Of a DNA stretch of 64,000 nucleotides, positions 19,985 through 28,019 are shown in pieces. A model generated the notes under the pieces. That model saw only the letters and a program-made list of their open reading frames with translations, was not told where the DNA came from and made no database searches. The DNA is from Celeribacter naphthalenivorans (GTDB taxonomy: Bacteria > Pseudomonadota > Alphaproteobacteria > Rhodobacterales > Rhodobacteraceae). The position numbers were made by a program, and so were the translations under genes. Position 1 is the first letter of the stretch; every line of letters begins with the position of its first letter. The DNA is taken from contig NZ_JAIVLK010000002.1 in NCBI RefSeq assembly GCF_020524585.1, positions 310,001-374,000 of the forward strand, in the 5' to 3' direction.

Positions 19985-21805
19985 TTAGATCTGAGCCGCC
20001 TTGGCGTTGCGCTTGCGCTCATGCGGGTCGAGGTAGCGTTTGCGCAGGCGGATGCTCTCCGGCGTCACTTCGACCAGCTCGTCGTCGTTGATGTAAGCGA
20101 TGGCTTCTTCGAGCGAGAGCGTCACCGGCGTCGTCAGACGCACCGCATCGTCCGTGCCGGAGGCGCGCACGTTGGTGAGTTTCTTACCTTTGAGCGGGTT
20201 CACTTCGAGATCGTTGTCGCGCGAATGCTCGCCGATGATCATGCCTTGGTAGACCTTGGCTTGAGCGCCGATGAAGAGCTTGCCGCGCTCCTCGAGGTTC
20301 CACAGCGCATAGGCCACGGATTCGCCGTCTTCCATGGAGATCAGCACGCCCTGACGACGACCCGGGATCGGGCCTTTGTAGGCGGTCCAGCCGTGGAACA
20401 CGCGGTTCAAAACGCCGGTGCCGCGGGTGTCGGTGAGGAACTCGCCGTGGTAGCCGATGAGACCGCGCGACGGCACATGCGCGATGATCCGCGTTTTGCC
20501 GTTCTGCTGTTTCATCTCGGTCAAATCGCCTTTGCGGGCGCCCGTCAGTTTCTCGATCACGGCGCCGGAATATTCGTCATCCACGTCGACCGTGACTTCC
20601 TCGACCGGCTCCATGCGTTTGCCGTCTTCTTCCTTCATGATCACCTGCGGGCGGGAGATCGACAGTTCGAACCCTTCGCGACGCATGTTTTCAATCAGAA
20701 CGCCCATCTGCAATTCGCCACGGCCGGAGACCTCAAAGGCCTCGCCGCCGGGGGTGTCCTTGACCTTGATCGCGACGTTGGTTTCGGCCTCTTTCATGAG
20801 ACGGTCACGGATCACGCGGGACTGGACTTTCTTGCCTTCGCGACCGGCCAGCGGGCTGTCGTTGATGCCGAAGGTCACGGTGATGGTCGGCGGATCGATC
20901 GGCTGGGCTTCGAGCGGCTCATCGACTTCCAGCGCACAGATCGTGTCGGAGACGGTCGCTTTGGTCATGCCCGAAAGAGACACGATGTCGCCCGCGATGG
21001 CTTCGTCGATCTCTGCCATGGCGAGACCGCGGAAGGCTTGGATTTTTTTGACCTGGAATTGTTCGATCTTTTGGCCGTTGCGGGTCAGAGCCTGCACGGT
21101 GGCACCGGCTTTGATCTTGCCGCTTTCAACGCGACCGGTCAGAAGGCGGCCGAGGAACGGGTCGGAACCCAGTGTGGTGGCGAGCATTTTGAACGGCTCG
21201 TCCTGATGCTTGAGCTGACGCGGGGCCGGGACGTGGTTCAGGATCAGGTTAAAGAGCGCATCGAGGTTCTTGCGCGGCCCGTCGAGTTCCGCGTCACACC
21301 AGCCGGAGCGACCGGAGGCGTAGAGATGCGGGAAGTCGAGCTGATCGTCATTCGCATCGAGCGACGCAAAGAGGTCGAAACACTCGTCCAGCGCGCGGTC
21401 AGGTTCGGCGTCCGGCTTGTCGACTTTGTTCAGAACCACGATCGGGCGCAGACCCAGAGCCAGCGCTTTCGAGGTCACGAATTTGGTCTGCGGCATCGGA
21501 CCTTCGGCGGCGTCCACCAAAAGGACAACGCCGTCCACCATGGAGAGGATACGTTCAACCTCGGCGCCAAAGTCGGCGTGGCCGGGCGTGTCGACGATGT
21601 TGATGCGATGGCCTTTCCATTCGACCGAGGTGGCTTTCGCCAGAATGGTGATGCCGCGCTCACGCTCCAGATCGTTGGAGTCCATGGCGCGTTCGGTGGT
21701 GGCCTGGTTTTCGCGGAAGGTGCCCGACTGTTTCAGAAGCTCGTCCACGAGCGTGGTTTTGCCGTGGTCAACGTGGGCGATGATGGCGATATTGCGAAGA
21801 TCCAT
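19985..21805 (-). CDS. typA: Ribosome-associated translational GTPase TypA/BipA
   Basis: This 606-residue translation-factor GTPase acts on the ribosome in stress, cold and assembly conditions. The G1 loop [10 protein letters not shown] is at 10-19, followed by RGITI (G2), DTPGHADFG (G3) and NKVDKPDA (G4). EF-G-like domains II, III and V and the TypA-specific C-terminal domain follow, with family motifs such as [20 protein letters not shown]. The start is set by homology of the N-terminus [15 protein letters not shown]; the frame stays open for another 95 codons without a plausible start signal. It is monocistronic, with a terminator directly behind. Confidence 0.96.
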   Translation of the reverse strand: MDLRNIAIIAHVDHGKTTLVDELLKQSGTFRENQATTERAMDSNDLERERGITILAKATSVEWKGHRINIVDTPGHADFGAEVERILSMVDGVVLLVDAAEGPMPQTKFVTSKALALGLRPIVVLNKVDKPDAEPDRALDECFDLFASLDANDDQLDFPHLYASGRSGWCDAELDGPRKNLDALFNLILNHVPAPRQLKHQDEPFKMLATTLGSDPFLGRLLTGRVESGKIKAGATVQALTRNGQKIEQFQVKKIQAFRGLAMAEIDEAIAGDIVSLSGMTKATVSDTICALEVDEPLEAQPIDPPTITVTFGINDSPLAGREGKKVQSRVIRDRLMKEAETNVAIKVKDTPGGEAFEVSGRGELQMGVLIENMRREGFELSISRPQVIMKEEDGKRMEPVEEVTVDVDDEYSGAVIEKLTGARKGDLTEMKQQNGKTRIIAHVPSRGLIGYHGEFLTDTRGTGVLNRVFHGWTAYKGPIPGRRQGVLISMEDGESVAYALWNLEERGKLFIGAQAKVYQGMIIGEHSRDNDLEVNPLKGKKLTNVRASGTDDAVRLTTPVTLSLEEAIAYINDDELVEVTPESIRLRKRYLDPHERKRNAKAAQI

Positions 21806-22044
21806 AGGGTAGGGGTTTCCGTGGTGAAAATGAGTTGGCTTGCGCCTACCCCGGTCCGGGACAAAAAGCCAGACGTAAAACCGCATTTTGGCGGTTTTAG
21901 GCGGTTTGACCCGGTTGCATGCGGGGATGCCCGCCGTTGCGAGGCACCTAGGGGGAAAAACGCCGCGGAATTTTCCCTTTGCAAAATCAGCCGATTTCCG
22001 ATTTTGGGGCGCAACAAACTTTCTCAACGATAAGGGACATAAGA

Positions 22045-23097
22045 GTGCAAGACCAAGAGTATCGCCCGGTGGTGTTTTCCGGGACCGCACGCGAATATTT
22101 CGGCGTGTGGATCGTCAATCTTCTTTTGAGCATTGTGACGCTCGGCATTTATTCGGCCTGGGCCAAGGTGCGCCGGTTGAAATATTTCCACCAACATACC
22201 GAGATCGAGGGCCGTCGCTTCGACTATCACGCCACCGGCAAGCAGATTTTCATCGGCCGCCTGATCGTGATCGCCGCCATCGTGGTGTTGCAGATCGTCA
22301 CGGCGGTTCTGCCGCCGCTTGGGATTTTGCTCTGGCTCGGCGTGCTGATCTACGTGCCGACGCTGATCAACAAAGCGCTTCGCTTCCGCGCCCGCATGAC
22401 CTCTTGGTCTGGGCTGCGGTTCGATTTCGAGGGCAGTTATTGGGGGGCGTTGCGCACGCTGATCCTCTATCCGGTGCTGTCCCTGTTCACGCTTTATCTG
22501 GCGCTGCCCTTCGTGATCCGCGCGCAGCACAGCTACACCACCAACAACCACCGCTTCGGGACGGCGAAATTCCATTTCGAAAGCCCCATCGGCCCGTTCT
22601 ACAAAGCCTTCATCTTTGCCATCCTGTGGATGGCGGTGATCGGCGGGGTTGGCCTCTGGGCGCTCGGTGCGGGCGATCTGTTCACGTCTCTGGCGATGGA
22701 AACCGCTGAGCCGACGCCGGAGATGATGATCCGTTTCGGCCTGATCTACGTGGTGGCACTGGTGGCGATTGTGCCGATGGCCTTCATCTATCAGGCCTTC
22801 CTGCGCAATGCCGTCTTTGCGGGCACCGAGTTGGAAGGCGGGCACAAGTTCCGTTCGACCATCTCGCCGGCGGGTCTCCTCTGGGTGGCCTTTTCCAACG
22901 CCTTCTTCGTGGTGATCTCCTTGGGTCTTCTGACGCCGCTCGCCCATGTCCGCATGTCGCGCTATCTGGCCGCGAACACCTTTGTCGCGCCCAACGGCTC
23001 GCTCGATGAATTCATCGGCGGCGAGGCTCAGAAAACTTCGGCCATTGGCGACGCCTATGTCGATATCGAGGGCATCGACCTCGGCATGGCCATCTAA
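22045..23097 (+). CDS. DUF898/YjgN-family membrane protein
   Basis: This 350-residue polytopic membrane protein of the YjgN (DUF898) family has about six hydrophobic helices. Characteristic motifs occur in both halves: REYFGVWIVNLLLSIVTLGI, YSAWAKVRRLKYF and SYTTNNHRFGTAKF. Its function is unknown. The GTG at 22045 is chosen because AAGGGA ends seven bases earlier; an ATG 66 bases upstream lacks such support. It is followed directly by an M48 peptidase gene, so the two probably act together in membrane-protein or envelope quality control (inference). Confidence 0.82.
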   Translation: MQDQEYRPVVFSGTAREYFGVWIVNLLLSIVTLGIYSAWAKVRRLKYFHQHTEIEGRRFDYHATGKQIFIGRLIVIAAIVVLQIVTAVLPPLGILLWLGVLIYVPTLINKALRFRARMTSWSGLRFDFEGSYWGALRTLILYPVLSLFTLYLALPFVIRAQHSYTTNNHRFGTAKFHFESPIGPFYKAFIFAILWMAVIGGVGLWALGAGDLFTSLAMETAEPTPEMMIRFGLIYVVALVAIVPMAFIYQAFLRNAVFAGTELEGGHKFRSTISPAGLLWVAFSNAFFVVISLGLLTPLAHVRMSRYLAANTFVAPNGSLDEFIGGEAQKTSAIGDAYVDIEGIDLGMAI

Positions 23098-23100
23098 GTG

Positions 23101-24114
23101 ATGGCGGAGAGCTACACATCGGTTCGGGGGCAGGCCTATGCCCCCGGCACCTCTCGCCTCATCGCGGCGGAGTTGAAACGCAATGGCGTGGAGATCCTGT
23201 TGTGCGACGCGGCGGGTGAGATTTTAACCCGTGGCGCGCCCATCGACCATGAAACCGGCCCTGCGGGGCGCGATGTTTTGAGCTTTGCCGATGGGATGCG
23301 GTTTGAGACGACGGACCGCGAGGGCCTGCGCGCGCTTGGCGTGATCGCCCAGGACGGCTGGCTCGCCCGGCTCGAGGGCTGGCATCCGCGTCTGGCGCTT
23401 GTGGTCGTGGTCTGTGTTTTGGGCGCGATTGCGATCTGGCGCTGGGGGCTTGATCTCTTGGTCTCGCTGGCGATCCTCGCGACGCCTGCGCCTTTGATCA
23501 CAAGCATGGATCGCGGCAATATGCTGATGATCGACCGCACCATGGCCGAAGACAGCGGCCTCTCTTTGGAACGACAGGCGGAGGTCCGCGAGATTTTCAC
23601 TACGCTGAGCGCCGTTGCGCCGGAGGCCCCCTACGGGGCTTACAGGCTTGAATTCCGTGCCATAGACGACATGGGCCCCAATGCCTTTGCGCTGCCCGGT
23701 GGCACCATCGTGGTGACCGACGCTCTGGTCGAGCAATTCGGAGATGAAGACATCCTCGCGGGCGTCCTTGGGCATGAGATGGCCCATATCAGCGAACGCC
23801 ATTCGCTGCGCCAGCTCTATCGCTCGCTGTCGGTCTATGTGCTGATCGGCATGATGGCAGGCGACGTGGGGCCGGTGTTGGAGGATCTGATCCTTGACGG
23901 CGGCGTGGTTCTCTCGCTGGCCTATTCGCGGGCGCACGAGCGCGTGGCGGATGACGTTGGCGTGCGCACGGCGGAGGCGGCGGGCTATGACGGTACAGCC
24001 TTGGCCGGGTTCTTCGAAGAGTTGGATCGCCGCTATGGCGGGATTGGGCCGGAATGGATGTCGACCCATCCGGACTCTGCGGAGCGCGCGGCGCGCATTC
24101 GCGAGATGCAATAA
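23101..24114 (+). CDS. Membrane-anchored M48-family metallopeptidase
   Basis: This 337-residue zinc peptidase has the motif GHEMAHISERH, with zinc-binding H225/H229 and catalytic E226, and a downstream SRAHERVADDVG segment supplying the third ligand. Two hydrophobic helices (about 97-133) place the protease domain outside the membrane. The N-terminal 90 residues form a separate domain, as in other YjgN-linked M48 proteins. It begins three bases after the DUF898 stop (GTG 23098 is an alternative), so the pair is an operon. The substrate is unknown. Confidence 0.85.
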   Translation: MAESYTSVRGQAYAPGTSRLIAAELKRNGVEILLCDAAGEILTRGAPIDHETGPAGRDVLSFADGMRFETTDREGLRALGVIAQDGWLARLEGWHPRLALVVVVCVLGAIAIWRWGLDLLVSLAILATPAPLITSMDRGNMLMIDRTMAEDSGLSLERQAEVREIFTTLSAVAPEAPYGAYRLEFRAIDDMGPNAFALPGGTIVVTDALVEQFGDEDILAGVLGHEMAHISERHSLRQLYRSLSVYVLIGMMAGDVGPVLEDLILDGGVVLSLAYSRAHERVADDVGVRTAEAAGYDGTALAGFFEELDRRYGGIGPEWMSTHPDSAERAARIREMQ

Positions 24115-24118
24115 GGAT

Positions 24119-24140
24119 CGGGCGGGCTTTGGCCCGTCCG
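24119..24140 (+). terminator. Hairpin after the M48 peptidase gene
   Basis: A 9-bp stem CGGGCGGGC / GCCCGTCCG (one G-T pair) with loop TTTG, five bases after the stop. No T-run follows, so termination is uncertain. Confidence 0.45.
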
Positions 24141-24146
24141 AGATAT

Positions 24147-24170
24147 TTCCGGGACCTTTTCCGGGACCTT
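24147..24170. repeat. Perfect 12-base tandem duplication
   Basis: TTCCGGGACCTT occurs twice in tandem (24147-24158 and 24159-24170). The last two bases belong to the stop codon of the SMR gene. Confidence 0.8.
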
Positions 24171-24504
24171 AATGCGAGGCGGTCTGCGAGAACAGGTGGA
24201 TCACCAGAACGCCCGCGATGATCATCGACATGCCAAGGATCGCCGGCAGGTCGAGCTTTTGCCCCAAAAACACCAGCCCGATCAGCGAAATCAGCACAAT
24301 CCCCAACCCCGACCAGACCGCATAGGCGATGCCGACCGGCACGACTTTGAGCGTTTGCGACAGGAAGTAGAACGACAGCCCGTAGGACACCACGAGGATC
24401 AGAACGGGGATCAGTTTGGTGAATTGCTGGGAGGCGGCCATGGCCGTGGTGCCGATCACCTCGAAACAGATCGCAAGGATGAGAAAGATGTATTGGGTCG
24501 GCAT
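24169..24504 (-). CDS. Small multidrug resistance (SMR) family transporter
   Basis: This 111-residue, four-helix inner-membrane protein is of the EmrE/QacE/SugE type and works as a dimer exchanging cationic substrates for protons. The essential glutamate lies in helix 1 (AICFEVIGTTAM, E15), and the helix 3-4 signature (GIAYAVWSGLGIVLIS, then GMSMIIAGVLVIHL) is intact. Length is standard. It is encoded 30 bases downstream of a YitT-type gene on the same strand. Drug efflux versus guanidinium export cannot be decided here; no ykkC-type riboswitch fits in the short upstream gap. Confidence 0.9.
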   Translation of the reverse strand: MPTQYIFLILAICFEVIGTTAMAASQQFTKLIPVLILVVSYGLSFYFLSQTLKVVPVGIAYAVWSGLGIVLISLIGLVFLGQKLDLPAILGMSMIIAGVLVIHLFSQTASH

Positions 24505-24534
24505 CGGCGGGCTCTTTTCGAATGAGACGTTGCG

Positions 24535-25149
24535 TTACATGGCGATGTAGCGGTCGCGGCGGTGGTTGATGGCGATCACGAGGTTGACGACCACGGCCCC
24601 CACCAAAGAGTAGAGCACCAGCGGCAGCGGCATGATAAAGAAGGCGACGGCAAAGAGACAGGCATCAAAGGCCAGTTGGACATAGCCCGCTTTGAAGCCG
24701 GTCGCATCCTGAAGATAGAGCGCGAGGATGCCCAAGCCGCCCAGAGAGCCACCGTGGCGGAAAATCGCGATGAGGCCCGCACCGGTCATGAACCCAACCA
24801 TGATGGCGCCGAACAAGGGCGTGATCGCCTCAAACGAGATCATGCTCGGGAACCATTCGGACAGCGCGGAGATCAGTGCGACATTGATAAAGGTCTTGCC
24901 CACGAAGGTCTTGCCCATGCGTTTGTAGCCGAACCAGTAGAACGGCAGATTCACGGCGAAGAACACCCAGCCGAAGGGCAGGCCGGTGACATAGGAGATC
25001 AGCACGGCCAAGCCCGCCATCTGACCGGTGATCAGCCCCAGTGAGCGCAGCATCACAAGCGCGAAGGCGCACATGGAGGTGCCGAAGATATAGCCCTGAA
25101 GGTTCTCGAACCACGTGTGTTTCTCGGGCTTTTGCGCGTCCGTTGGCAT
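24535..25149 (-). CDS. YitT-family membrane protein, copy 2
   Basis: This 204-residue membrane protein has about five hydrophobic helices (SMCAFALVMLRSLGLITGQM, then GLAVLISYVTGLPFGWVFFA) and the glycine-rich signature RHGGSLGGLGILALYLQD. It belongs to the YitT/DUF161-like family of unknown function. ATG 25149 is favoured by GAAGAGGA just upstream, over a TTG 18 bases earlier. Its product is clearly paralogous to the one encoded immediately upstream (25177-25800), sharing the GGLG region and the ending NHRRDRYIA. Confidence 0.8.
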   Translation of the reverse strand: MPTDAQKPEKHTWFENLQGYIFGTSMCAFALVMLRSLGLITGQMAGLAVLISYVTGLPFGWVFFAVNLPFYWFGYKRMGKTFVGKTFINVALISALSEWFPSMISFEAITPLFGAIMVGFMTGAGLIAIFRHGGSLGGLGILALYLQDATGFKAGYVQLAFDACLFAVAFFIMPLPLVLYSLVGAVVVNLVIAINHRRDRYIAM

Positions 25150-25176
25150 GATGTCCTCTTCGGTCAAGCGGTGGTG

Positions 25177-25800
25177 TCAGTCGGCGATATAACGATCGCG
25201 GCGGTGATTGAAGGCGATCACACCGTTCAAAATCACCGCGCCCAAGAGCGAATACAGGACACGGCTGGGTTCGAAAAGGAAGAAGGCGACGGCAAAAAGC
25301 ACAGCGTCGAAGCAGAGCTGCACAACGCCCGCGCGGATGCCGAAGCGGTCCTGGGCGTAAAGCGCGACGACGCCGAGGCCGCCCAGTGAACCCTTGTGCC
25401 GGAACGTGCCCAAAAGCCCGTAGCCGGTCAGAATGCCAAAAGCGATGGTGCCGAAAAGCGGATCGAGATGGGAAAACGTCATCCAGTCGGGAATGATCGC
25501 CACGAGGATCGAGAGGATCGTCACGCAAATGGCTGATTTGATGGTGAATTCTTTCCCCATACGGAACCAGGCGAGGGCGTAGAAGGGGATATTGATCAGC
25601 CAGAAGACCCAGGAAAACGAATAGCCCGTCAGGTAGGAAATCACCAAGGCGAGGCCTGCGGTCTGGCCGGTGATGAAGCCAAGCTGGGCAATGATTGTGA
25701 GCCCGATCGCGGTGGTGATCAGGGCAATGGAAAAGCCCTGCACATCCTCGAGGAGGCTGTGCTTCTGGACATGTTGAGGGATCGGCATGGGCGCTGGCAT
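25177..25800 (-). CDS. YitT-family membrane protein, copy 1
   Basis: This 207-residue paralogue of the preceding entry has the same layout: ITGQTAGLALVISYLTGYSF, RHKGSLGGLGVVALYAQDRF and the tail NHRRDRYIAD. The two genes lie 27 bases apart on the same strand and look like an old tandem duplication, since their sequences are diverged but align throughout. YitT proteins have no established activity. In-frame ATGs at 25800 and 25788 are both possible starts, and neither has a strong ribosome-binding site. Confidence 0.8.
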   Translation of the reverse strand: MPAPMPIPQHVQKHSLLEDVQGFSIALITTAIGLTIIAQLGFITGQTAGLALVISYLTGYSFSWVFWLINIPFYALAWFRMGKEFTIKSAICVTILSILVAIIPDWMTFSHLDPLFGTIAFGILTGYGLLGTFRHKGSLGGLGVVALYAQDRFGIRAGVVQLCFDAVLFAVAFFLFEPSRVLYSLLGAVILNGVIAFNHRRDRYIAD

Positions 25801-25919
25801 GGCTCAGATTTAGGACAGCTTTGCTGACCTGTCCAGCGAAATGTGAGCGCCATCGCTGTCTGGGGGTGACGGTCCGGCTGGCTGCTAAAAAGAACGGCAA
25901 ATGCTCCGGCGAGGAGACG

Positions 25920-26537
25920 CTATTCGACCCAGAGTCTTTGCGCCTGAAACAGCACGAGGGTTTCGGCGAGTTGCGGCGCCGAGGAGGGCGCGGGGGCGGC
26001 GCTGGCCCGGCTCATTTGCGCTTCTTCCAGTTTGAAAAGCTGGGTCGAGAGGCGTTCGGTGTCCTGACCATAGCGTTGTGCCAGAGCAAGCTCGGAGCGC
26101 GTCTTGGCAATCAGATCGACCGGGGCGTCGGCGTCGAAATCCTGATCGCCGATGCCGTAAACGCTGCCGGAGGCCTCCATCTCCGCATGATAGGCGGCAC
26201 CTTGGCGTTCGAGCGACATGACAAAACCCAGATCGTCAAAACGCGCGGCTTTGAGATCGGCGGTGAGCGCGTCGATTTGGGTGGGGGTGATCTTGGTCAG
26301 GTCGTATTTGGCAAAGACATCTGCAGCTCCCCGGATGGTTTTGCGCGCGGCCGCGTTTTGCGTTGTGGTGGCGTCTTGCGCGCCGTTTTTTGCCCCGTCT
26401 TTAGCGGTATTTTTCTGGCCCTGCGCATCCGTTGCGACAGAAGAACCGCCTGCATCCTTTGCGGCGGTTTTCGGGTCTTGTGGGTCCTGACGCAGTTGCG
26501 ATTGCCCCCAAAACTGTGCGGCAGAGAAAATCTGCAT
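25920..26537 (-). CDS. Hypothetical protein with low-complexity linker
   Basis: This 205-residue protein matches no family that I recognise. It opens MQIFSAAQFWGQ, continues with an Ala/Lys/Asp/Gln-rich low-complexity stretch (about 20-65), and then has a helical, acidic region (DVFAKYDLTKITPTQIDALT, LERQGAAYHAEMEASG). There is no signal peptide or membrane helix. Codon usage agrees with neighbouring genes, so it is likely real. The ribosome-binding site is poor. It lies between the YitT pair and hupE on the same strand, separated from both by more than 100 bases. Confidence 0.55.
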   Translation of the reverse strand: MQIFSAAQFWGQSQLRQDPQDPKTAAKDAGGSSVATDAQGQKNTAKDGAKNGAQDATTTQNAAARKTIRGAADVFAKYDLTKITPTQIDALTADLKAARFDDLGFVMSLERQGAAYHAEMEASGSVYGIGDQDFDADAPVDLIAKTRSELALAQRYGQDTERLSTQLFKLEEAQMSRASAAPAPSSAPQLAETLVLFQAQRLWVE

Positions 26538-26605
26538 GATCGGGAAACCTTCTGTTCTCCGTTTGCTAAGAACATAGGCACGCGAGGCTTAAGGCCAATA
26601 TAACA

Positions 26606-26637
26606 AATAAAATTGCGCGGATTTTCGCCCGCGCAAT
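26606..26637 (-). terminator. Terminator of hupE
   Basis: A perfect 9-bp stem ATTGCGCGG / CCGCGCAAT with an 8-base loop; on the minus strand it is followed by TTTATTTG. It is 27 bases after the hupE stop. Confidence 0.7.
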
Positions 26638-26663
26638 CTGAGACTTATAGTTAATGAGGTGTG

Positions 26664-27230
26664 TTAGCCCAGCAAAAGCGACAGGCCCATGAGCGTCGCC
26701 ACGGCGCCCAGGAGACGCGGGCCATAGGGCAGCGCGCGGGCCATGAGCCCGGCGGCCAGAATACCGGCGGCGTGAAGGGCTGCGGTGGCGATCACGAAGC
26801 CAACACCGAAGCCGAGCGCATTGGCGGCGCCCAGTTCGGCACCATGGGCATGGCCGTGGAACAGGCCAAACAGCGCCGCGATGGCCACGCCACCTGCGAG
26901 CGCCGGTTTGACGGCGAAGGTGGCCAGAAGCCCGATCAGGATCGCGGAGGCGAGGATCATCGGTTCAACGAAGGGCAGGGACAGGCCGGTGACACCACCG
27001 AAATAGCCCAAAGTCATGGCACCGACAAAACCCGCGGGCACGGCCCAGACGGCCTTGCCGCCGATCTGAAGCGCCCAGATGCCGACGGCGACCATGGCGA
27101 TGATGTGATCGAGGCCGAAGAGCGGGTGGGACACGCCCGCCATGAAAGAGCCGTGCTGTTCGGGCGGAAGATGGGCGAGGGCGGGGCTGGCGGCGAGGGC
27201 GAAGAGGCCGGTCAGAAGATGTTTTTTCAT
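26664..27230 (-). CDS. HupE/UreJ-family metal permease
   Basis: This 188-residue membrane protein has a cleavable N-terminus (MKKHLLTGLFALAASPALA) followed by the family signatures HPLFGLDHIIAMVAVGIWA and ALFGLFHGHAHGAE. Family members import nickel or cobalt for hydrogenase, urease or cobalamin synthesis; the conserved His/Asp in the first motif should bind the metal. No urease, hydrogenase or cobalamin gene is next to it, and I could not find a cobalamin-riboswitch signature in its leader. The choice between Ni and Co remains open. Confidence 0.85.
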   Translation of the reverse strand: MKKHLLTGLFALAASPALAHLPPEQHGSFMAGVSHPLFGLDHIIAMVAVGIWALQIGGKAVWAVPAGFVGAMTLGYFGGVTGLSLPFVEPMILASAILIGLLATFAVKPALAGGVAIAALFGLFHGHAHGAELGAANALGFGVGFVIATAALHAAGILAAGLMARALPYGPRLLGAVATLMGLSLLLG

Positions 27231-27716
27231 AACTGTCCCTGAGTGTTATCGAAGAATATGTCGAGAGGCGTCCCGGAGGGGGCGCGTGTCGCTTTAACCT
27301 GACGAAGCGGGGTCGGACACGCAAGGGCCGGGGGCGCATTGCGGCAAAAAGAACACGTTTCCCCGGGGTCAGAAAAAAACCTTTGCCTGAAATTCGGGCG
27401 TCCGGCATGGTGTGCCCACTGAAACTGGCCACATTGGAGGGCGACATGACTGTTTATACGCAACGCACCCTTCGAGGACTCGCCGGACGCGGAGAAATTC
27501 GCGCGGCCGGGGTTCAACGTGGTCAGGACGCTTTTGACGCGCGACGATCTTAACCGATCTCTTTTCCTGAAAACGTGCCTCTGCGTCTGTCTTCGTGATG
27601 GGCCGGTTGATGACCTGTGTATGACATCCGTTCAATGTCACGGATGTCTGTCGCGGGCGGCGCGGTCCATATCCTAAAAAATCTCATATAAGGCCGGCAT
27701 TTGCCGGGCATTTCTC
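27231..27716. other. Intergenic region upstream of hupE
   Basis: This 486-base gap is between hupE (minus) and a small plus-strand gene. It contains one small candidate ORF with a good ribosome-binding site (27446-27553), and otherwise nothing that I can identify. It would contain the hupE promoter. No riboswitch core, tRNA or repeat was recognised. Confidence 0.5.
27446..27553 (+). CDS. Candidate small protein, 35 residues
   Basis: ATG at 27446 is preceded by GGAGGG four bases away, which is an unusually good ribosome-binding site for this region. The product begins MTVYTQRTLRGLAGRG and is basic (many Arg), without a membrane helix. Nothing similar is known to me. It could be a small regulatory peptide or a chance ORF; a second frame across the same bases is open but has no start. 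Confidence 0.3.
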   Translation: MTVYTQRTLRGLAGRGEIRAAGVQRGQDAFDARRS

Positions 27717-27950
27717 ATGTTGGATGTTCTGCCTCCTGCGCCGCTCACCTTGCGGCATCACCTTGAACCTTTGATCGAACACCATGGCCTTTGGCGCGTG
27801 CTCAAGGCCGCCTTTGCGGCGCGGCGCAACCTGCGGCGGGAGGCGAAACTGGCGCGGAGCTTTGCGCATCTGAGCCCGCACTTGCGCCGCGATGTGGGCC
27901 TGCCGCCCGAGGCGCCACCGGGGCGGGATTATGCGCTTTGGTTGCGCTGA
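27717..27950 (+). CDS. DUF1127-like small basic protein
   Basis: This 77-residue protein has a C-terminal half (RRNLRREAKLARSFAHLSPH, LRRDVGLPPEAP) that resembles the YjiS-like DUF1127 motif, in which an arginine-rich helix is followed by a 'rDIGL' turn. Such proteins in alphaproteobacteria are linked to RNA turnover and phosphate or stress adaptation. The N-terminal 40 residues are not typical. The ribosome-binding site is weak. It is convergent with icd. Confidence 0.5.
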   Translation: MLDVLPPAPLTLRHHLEPLIEHHGLWRVLKAAFAARRNLRREAKLARSFAHLSPHLRRDVGLPPEAPPGRDYALWLR

Positions 27951-27960
27951 GAAAAGGCCA

Positions 27961-27993
27961 TAAAAAAGACCGGGGCGCCTGAGGGCCCCGGTC
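27961..27993 (-). terminator. Terminator of icd
   Basis: A perfect 9-bp stem GACCGGGGC / GCCCCGGTC with an 8-base loop; on the minus strand TTTTTT follows. It is 27 bases past the icd stop. Confidence 0.8.
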
Positions 27994-28019
27994 ATCTGTG
28001 GCGGAAAGGACTGGGGGTC

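Noticed and set aside
19937-22033. A 698-codon plus-strand frame opposite typA
   Set aside because: Typical antisense shadow of a high-GC gene; its His/Asp/Gly-rich composition matches no protein family.
24505-24534. Guanidine (ykkC-type) riboswitch for the SMR gene
   Set aside because: The gap to the preceding gene is 30 bases; no room for the aptamer.
27231-27560. Cobalamin riboswitch upstream of hupE
   Set aside because: I looked for the B12-box core on the minus strand and did not find a convincing match.
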